Of a DNA stretch of 64,000 bases, positions 61,308-64,000 are shown piece after piece. The notes beneath the pieces were generated by a model, which saw only the letters and a list, made by a program, of their open reading frames with translations, searched no databases and was not told the DNA's origin. Source of the DNA: Cymbidium sinense (lineage: Eukaryota > Streptophyta > Magnoliopsida > Asparagales > Orchidaceae); contig CM038214.1 in the NCBI GenBank assembly GCA_021442155.1, positions 49,420,703-49,484,702 of the forward strand, in the 5' to 3' direction. Every line of letters starts with the position of its first letter. Positions within the stretch are counted from its first letter, which is position 1. Position numbers and translations under genes: made by a program.

Positions 61308-61382
<75 letters not shown>

Positions 61383-61710
61383 TTTATATTTAAGAGGTTT
61401 TCTTCAAATCTAACAAATTTATCATCATCTTAGTGCATGAATGTGCACTCATGTTCAAATAATAGCTTTTCTTTCTAAAATGAGCCATGGTAGAGGTGCT
61501 ATTTCTTAAAATATTATTTTCTATACCATAAAATAATTAAAAGGCCATTTAAGATTACTTTTTTATTTTATATTTTTATTTTGATTTACGTATATATTGA
61601 TTTCTTTGATCTAGACTCTACTGGGGGAGTTGGTTTAATTTGGCTCCACTAGAGATGGTTTTGAATTTTTTATTTGCTTGACTTATTTATAAATGATTTG
61701 GGGATCCACT
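61065..61710. repeat. Direct repeat of about 115 bp flanking a microsatellite-bearing segment
   Basis: TGATTTCTTTGATCTA(A/G)ACTC to GATTTGGGGATCCACTA occurs at about 61,065-61,180 and 61,596-61,710. Between them lie a compound microsatellite, (CT)n at about 61,308-61,365 and (CA)n to 61,382, and 200 bases of AT-rich DNA. This arrangement is not in the 29-kb copy. Confidence 0.82.
61308..61382. repeat. Compound (CT)n-(CA)n microsatellite
   Basis: About 29 CT dinucleotides followed by about 9 CA dinucleotides, uninterrupted, the purest microsatellite of the window. Confidence 0.95.
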
Positions 61711-61719
61711 ACTTGTTGA

Positions 61720-62330
61720 TATGCCAACTTCTTAGAATGATCGAGTTGAGTCAAATAGGAGGCATTTCTAATATCACTTGATCTTCTCAAGATTGATTTC
61801 AATTCTCTAAACAACAAACCCAAGAAATTTTCTGAAGCTATTTAATGCACATGAGAGTTCATTTTGGTTAAATTATTTTAACTATTTGAAAACTACCCTC
61901 AAGTCAAAGAGATGGTCTTCCTTTTCTCTACTTTTGTGCACAAGATCATCAACATAACACTCAATTTTATGATGAATGAGTTCATTGAAGATTTGAGTCA
62001 TAGCCCATGGTATGTAGCACCAACATTTCTAAGGCTGAAAGGCATGATTTTATAGCAATAGATTCTGATTAGGGTTCTAAAAGTAGTGTTTCTTTCATCT
62101 TCAGGGGCTATCTTTATTTGATTATACCCAGATGAGCCATCCATGAATGAGGCGTGAGATGAGGCAATGTCCAGCTCGATTGGTAGTGGAACTTCATCTT
62201 TTGGGCATGCCTTATTTAAATCTTTAAAATTGACATATGTGAATTTGGCCATTCTTTTCTTAACGGGATGATCTAACGGTAGGTATTTTTCCAAATGAGT
62301 TAATGTTATTTGAAAAGAACCTATCATATT
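61720..62330 (-). pseudogene. Ty3/gypsy reverse transcriptase remnant with YVDD (second copy)
   Basis: Minus-strand RT, the duplicate of 31.2-31.6 kb but longer. 61,998-62,327 is open for 109 codons and carries YVNFKDLNKACPKD, FMDGSSGYNQIKIAPEDE, RNTTFRT and MPFSLRNVGATY, the fingers and palm of plant gypsy RT. Downstream (left), NELIHHKIECYVDDLVHKSR places the catalytic YVDD at about 61,931-61,945, followed by RKFLGFVV. Stops lie beyond this point, and similarity ends near 61,730. Compared with the 31-kb copy it lacks about 330 bases of linker upstream. Confidence 0.85.
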
Positions 62331-62990
62331 TCAAATGATTGGTGATGAGCGATAATCGTCATCATCAATGGACCCTTGTAGAATCTAGTCTCGATCTTGA
62401 TTGAGAGCTTTTGCATTTGTTCTTCCATATTCTTTGTAGTCGACGCTTTGACCAAGTATGTGGGATTAACCCTTTCTTTGCTAAATTATGAACACAAGGT
62501 AAGCACTAATCAAAAGCTAATTTTATTAATTCTTTATATGAATCATCCTCAAGTTCTACATCAACTTCTTGACTTGAGGATGATGCTCTAAGAACCTGAG
62601 TCTTCTGGTGGATGGAGGGCTTCTTTAACCAAACCCTCAACTTTTAAGGCAAGTGGGGTTAAAGCTAAGGTTCCCAAGATGCCTAACTATTTCACATATA
62701 GAATTGGATATAGTTTTGCTTTGCATTGGAGCCCGGTCTTCAACCCTATCTGGCTCAAGTGTCACGTCCAAGAAAATCTACTGTTGAAAAGAACTAGCTG
62801 GTGTGCTAACCATATTAGACTCATCCTATGAACTAGATTCTAAGTCTATATGGATAGTAGGTGTACTCATAGTAGTTGGGATATATTTTCTTTGATAATG
62901 AGGTTTTCCACCCCAGGGCGCCTCTAGCCTCTATCTGGTGGAGGTCAAGGTCTTACCCATATGTTGAATGAGTCTGACTGGGTAGAATCA
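62331..62990 (-). mobile_element. Degenerate gypsy pol linker region (second copy)
   Basis: Homologous to 31,890-32,560, with GGATTAACCCTTTCTTTGC, TCTACATCAACTT and GTGGGGTTA(A/G)AGCTAAGGTTCC shared. No domain readable. Plus-strand frame 62,397-62,591 is a shadow. Confidence 0.6.
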
Positions 62991-63344
62991 TCAAGCTCCA
63001 CTTCCTCCTACAAGTCTATTTCCACTCCCATTTATTTTCTTTTCCGTTTTCTTTTTCTCTTTCTTTTTCTTTTCTTTTTTCTTTTTTTTTAAACTTTGGT
63101 CAAGTTCGTGAGAATAGACTTGTTTATTTTGAGGGAGATCTCCTTTGACATAGTAGATGATCCCACCTCTCATAAACTTCATACAATAATTTAGAGAGGA
63201 TGAAACTATGTTGTTCTCATGTATCCATGGTCTCCCAAGCAAAGCTTTGAAAGATGTATATGAGTCTATATTTATGAAACTTGGCTTTGGTCTTTCCTCT
63301 ATCTCCAAGGGCAACACTATAGAACCTAGGCCTATTAGCCTCAC
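62991..63344 (-). pseudogene. Gypsy aspartic protease C-terminal half (second copy)
   Basis: A 117-codon minus-strand open frame reading LGSIVLPLEIEE, then DSYTSFKALLGRPWIHENN and a conserved SSSLNYCMKF-like segment, followed by a Lys-rich run (KKKKKEKKKKEKKK) encoded by the T/C tract at 63,036-63,090. The LLGRPWIHE box identifies the gypsy retropepsin. It is cleaner here than in the 32.8-kb copy, where a shift breaks this box. The N-terminal half is again absent. Confidence 0.82.
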
Positions 63345-63419
63345 TTTTGAAAATGCAATTCAATCTTCCCATCTTAGACTTAGGAGTCTTCTGACACTAA
63401 GACTTAAGTCATAAGACAC

Positions 63420-64000
63420 TTCTAACAATTAGGTAAACACTTAACCTAAGCCTAAGACTTAGAAGGGTTAACCATAGATTAGGTTATGCTTAGCAGTTAG
63501 GATAATCCACCTACCCTACAACCAATCAATGTTCACCTTCTCAAACCAAACTTCAAGTTCAATTTAAACATCAAATTCAAATCCAAACCCAAGCCCAAAT
63601 TCTAAAACCAAATGATTGAAGCCCATGATCAAATCCAAACTTGAAACCCTTCCTATGCCATACAACCTATCCCATGAACTTAGCCAAATCTTAATCCAAA
63701 TCAATCCAAAATCAATTGATTTTTTTCTAATCAATTTATATCTTCAACCATCTTTCTAAATATAAATCAAATCTACATTCAAATGATCAAAACTAAATCA
63801 AACTTAATCAAATAAAATCAAAATCCTTCCGAGGACATATGACCTATCTCATGGACTTAGCCAAATCTTAATCCAAATCAAGTCAAACTAAATTGATTTT
63901 CTCACAAATCAATATATTTTCAATCAACTTCATAAATTTAAATGAAATATGCATTTAAATCATCAAAACTAAATCCTACCATGACCCATGGACTTAGCAA
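63420..64000. repeat. About 150-bp diverged tandem repeat (second copy), running off the window
   Basis: Counterpart of 33,010-33,600: AACACTTAACCTAAGCC, AATCCACCTACC and CATGGACTTAGCCAAATC contexts. Cores at about 63,672, 63,849 and 63,986. The offset to the first locus is about 30.4 kb. Continues past the window end. Confidence 0.75.

Overview
This window is repeat-rich, non-genic DNA from a land plant, almost certainly an angiosperm. Three things point there: Arabidopsis-type telomeric heptamers (CCCTAAA on the + strand), plant-type LINEs (DUF4283-like and CCHC-knuckle ORF1, then endonuclease, reverse transcriptase, zf-RVT and RNase H), and retrocopies of plant-like ribosomal protein P0 and glycine-rich RNA-binding protein mRNAs. 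I find no intact protein-coding gene, tRNA, rRNA or CRISPR array. Every recognisable coding stretch is a broken transposable element or a processed pseudogene.

Layout. 1-5,727: a broken LINE (A: ORF1 plus a T/G-rich 3' region) with a second LINE (B, 2,615-5,594) nested in it; A ends in a short poly(A) that abuts telomeric repeats. 5,728-27,120: array 1, degenerate telomere-like DNA in which CCCTAAA-rich blocks alternate with nearly G-free AAATAAAATAAA blocks, often closed by a conserved GTTTACTTAATTT-like motif. It carries one P0 retropseudogene and five GRP retropseudogene copies. 27,121-30,060: two families of tandem satellite (about 315 bp x5, then about 370 bp x3). 30,061-42,785: fragments of at least two Ty3/gypsy elements on the minus strand, separated by AT-rich and LTR-like DNA with local tandem repeats. 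42,786-59,230: array 2 with three more GRP copies, split by LINE C (48,514-57,165), a long LINE with a 29-A tail that has array DNA on both sides. 59,231-64,000: a second, diverged copy of the 27.1-33.7 kb satellite and gypsy block.

The main result is a hierarchy: telomeric heptamer, about 1.05 kb two-block unit, about 4.1 kb higher-order unit marked by a GRP retropseudogene, and a duplication about 30-32 kb apart containing array plus subtelomere-like satellites plus gypsy debris. The retrocopied sequences next to the arrays (LINE A, LINE C, P0, GRP) all lie in the same orientation, with the 3' poly(A) running into CCCTAAA. That is the geometry expected if reverse transcription was primed from 3' ends of the telomeric G-strand. 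I infer a telomere-derived megasatellite that captured LINEs and host mRNAs and then amplified.

Caveat: frequent short indels and some GC-rich islands with CCCTGG-like text may partly reflect long-read base-calling or consensus error in telomeric repeats.
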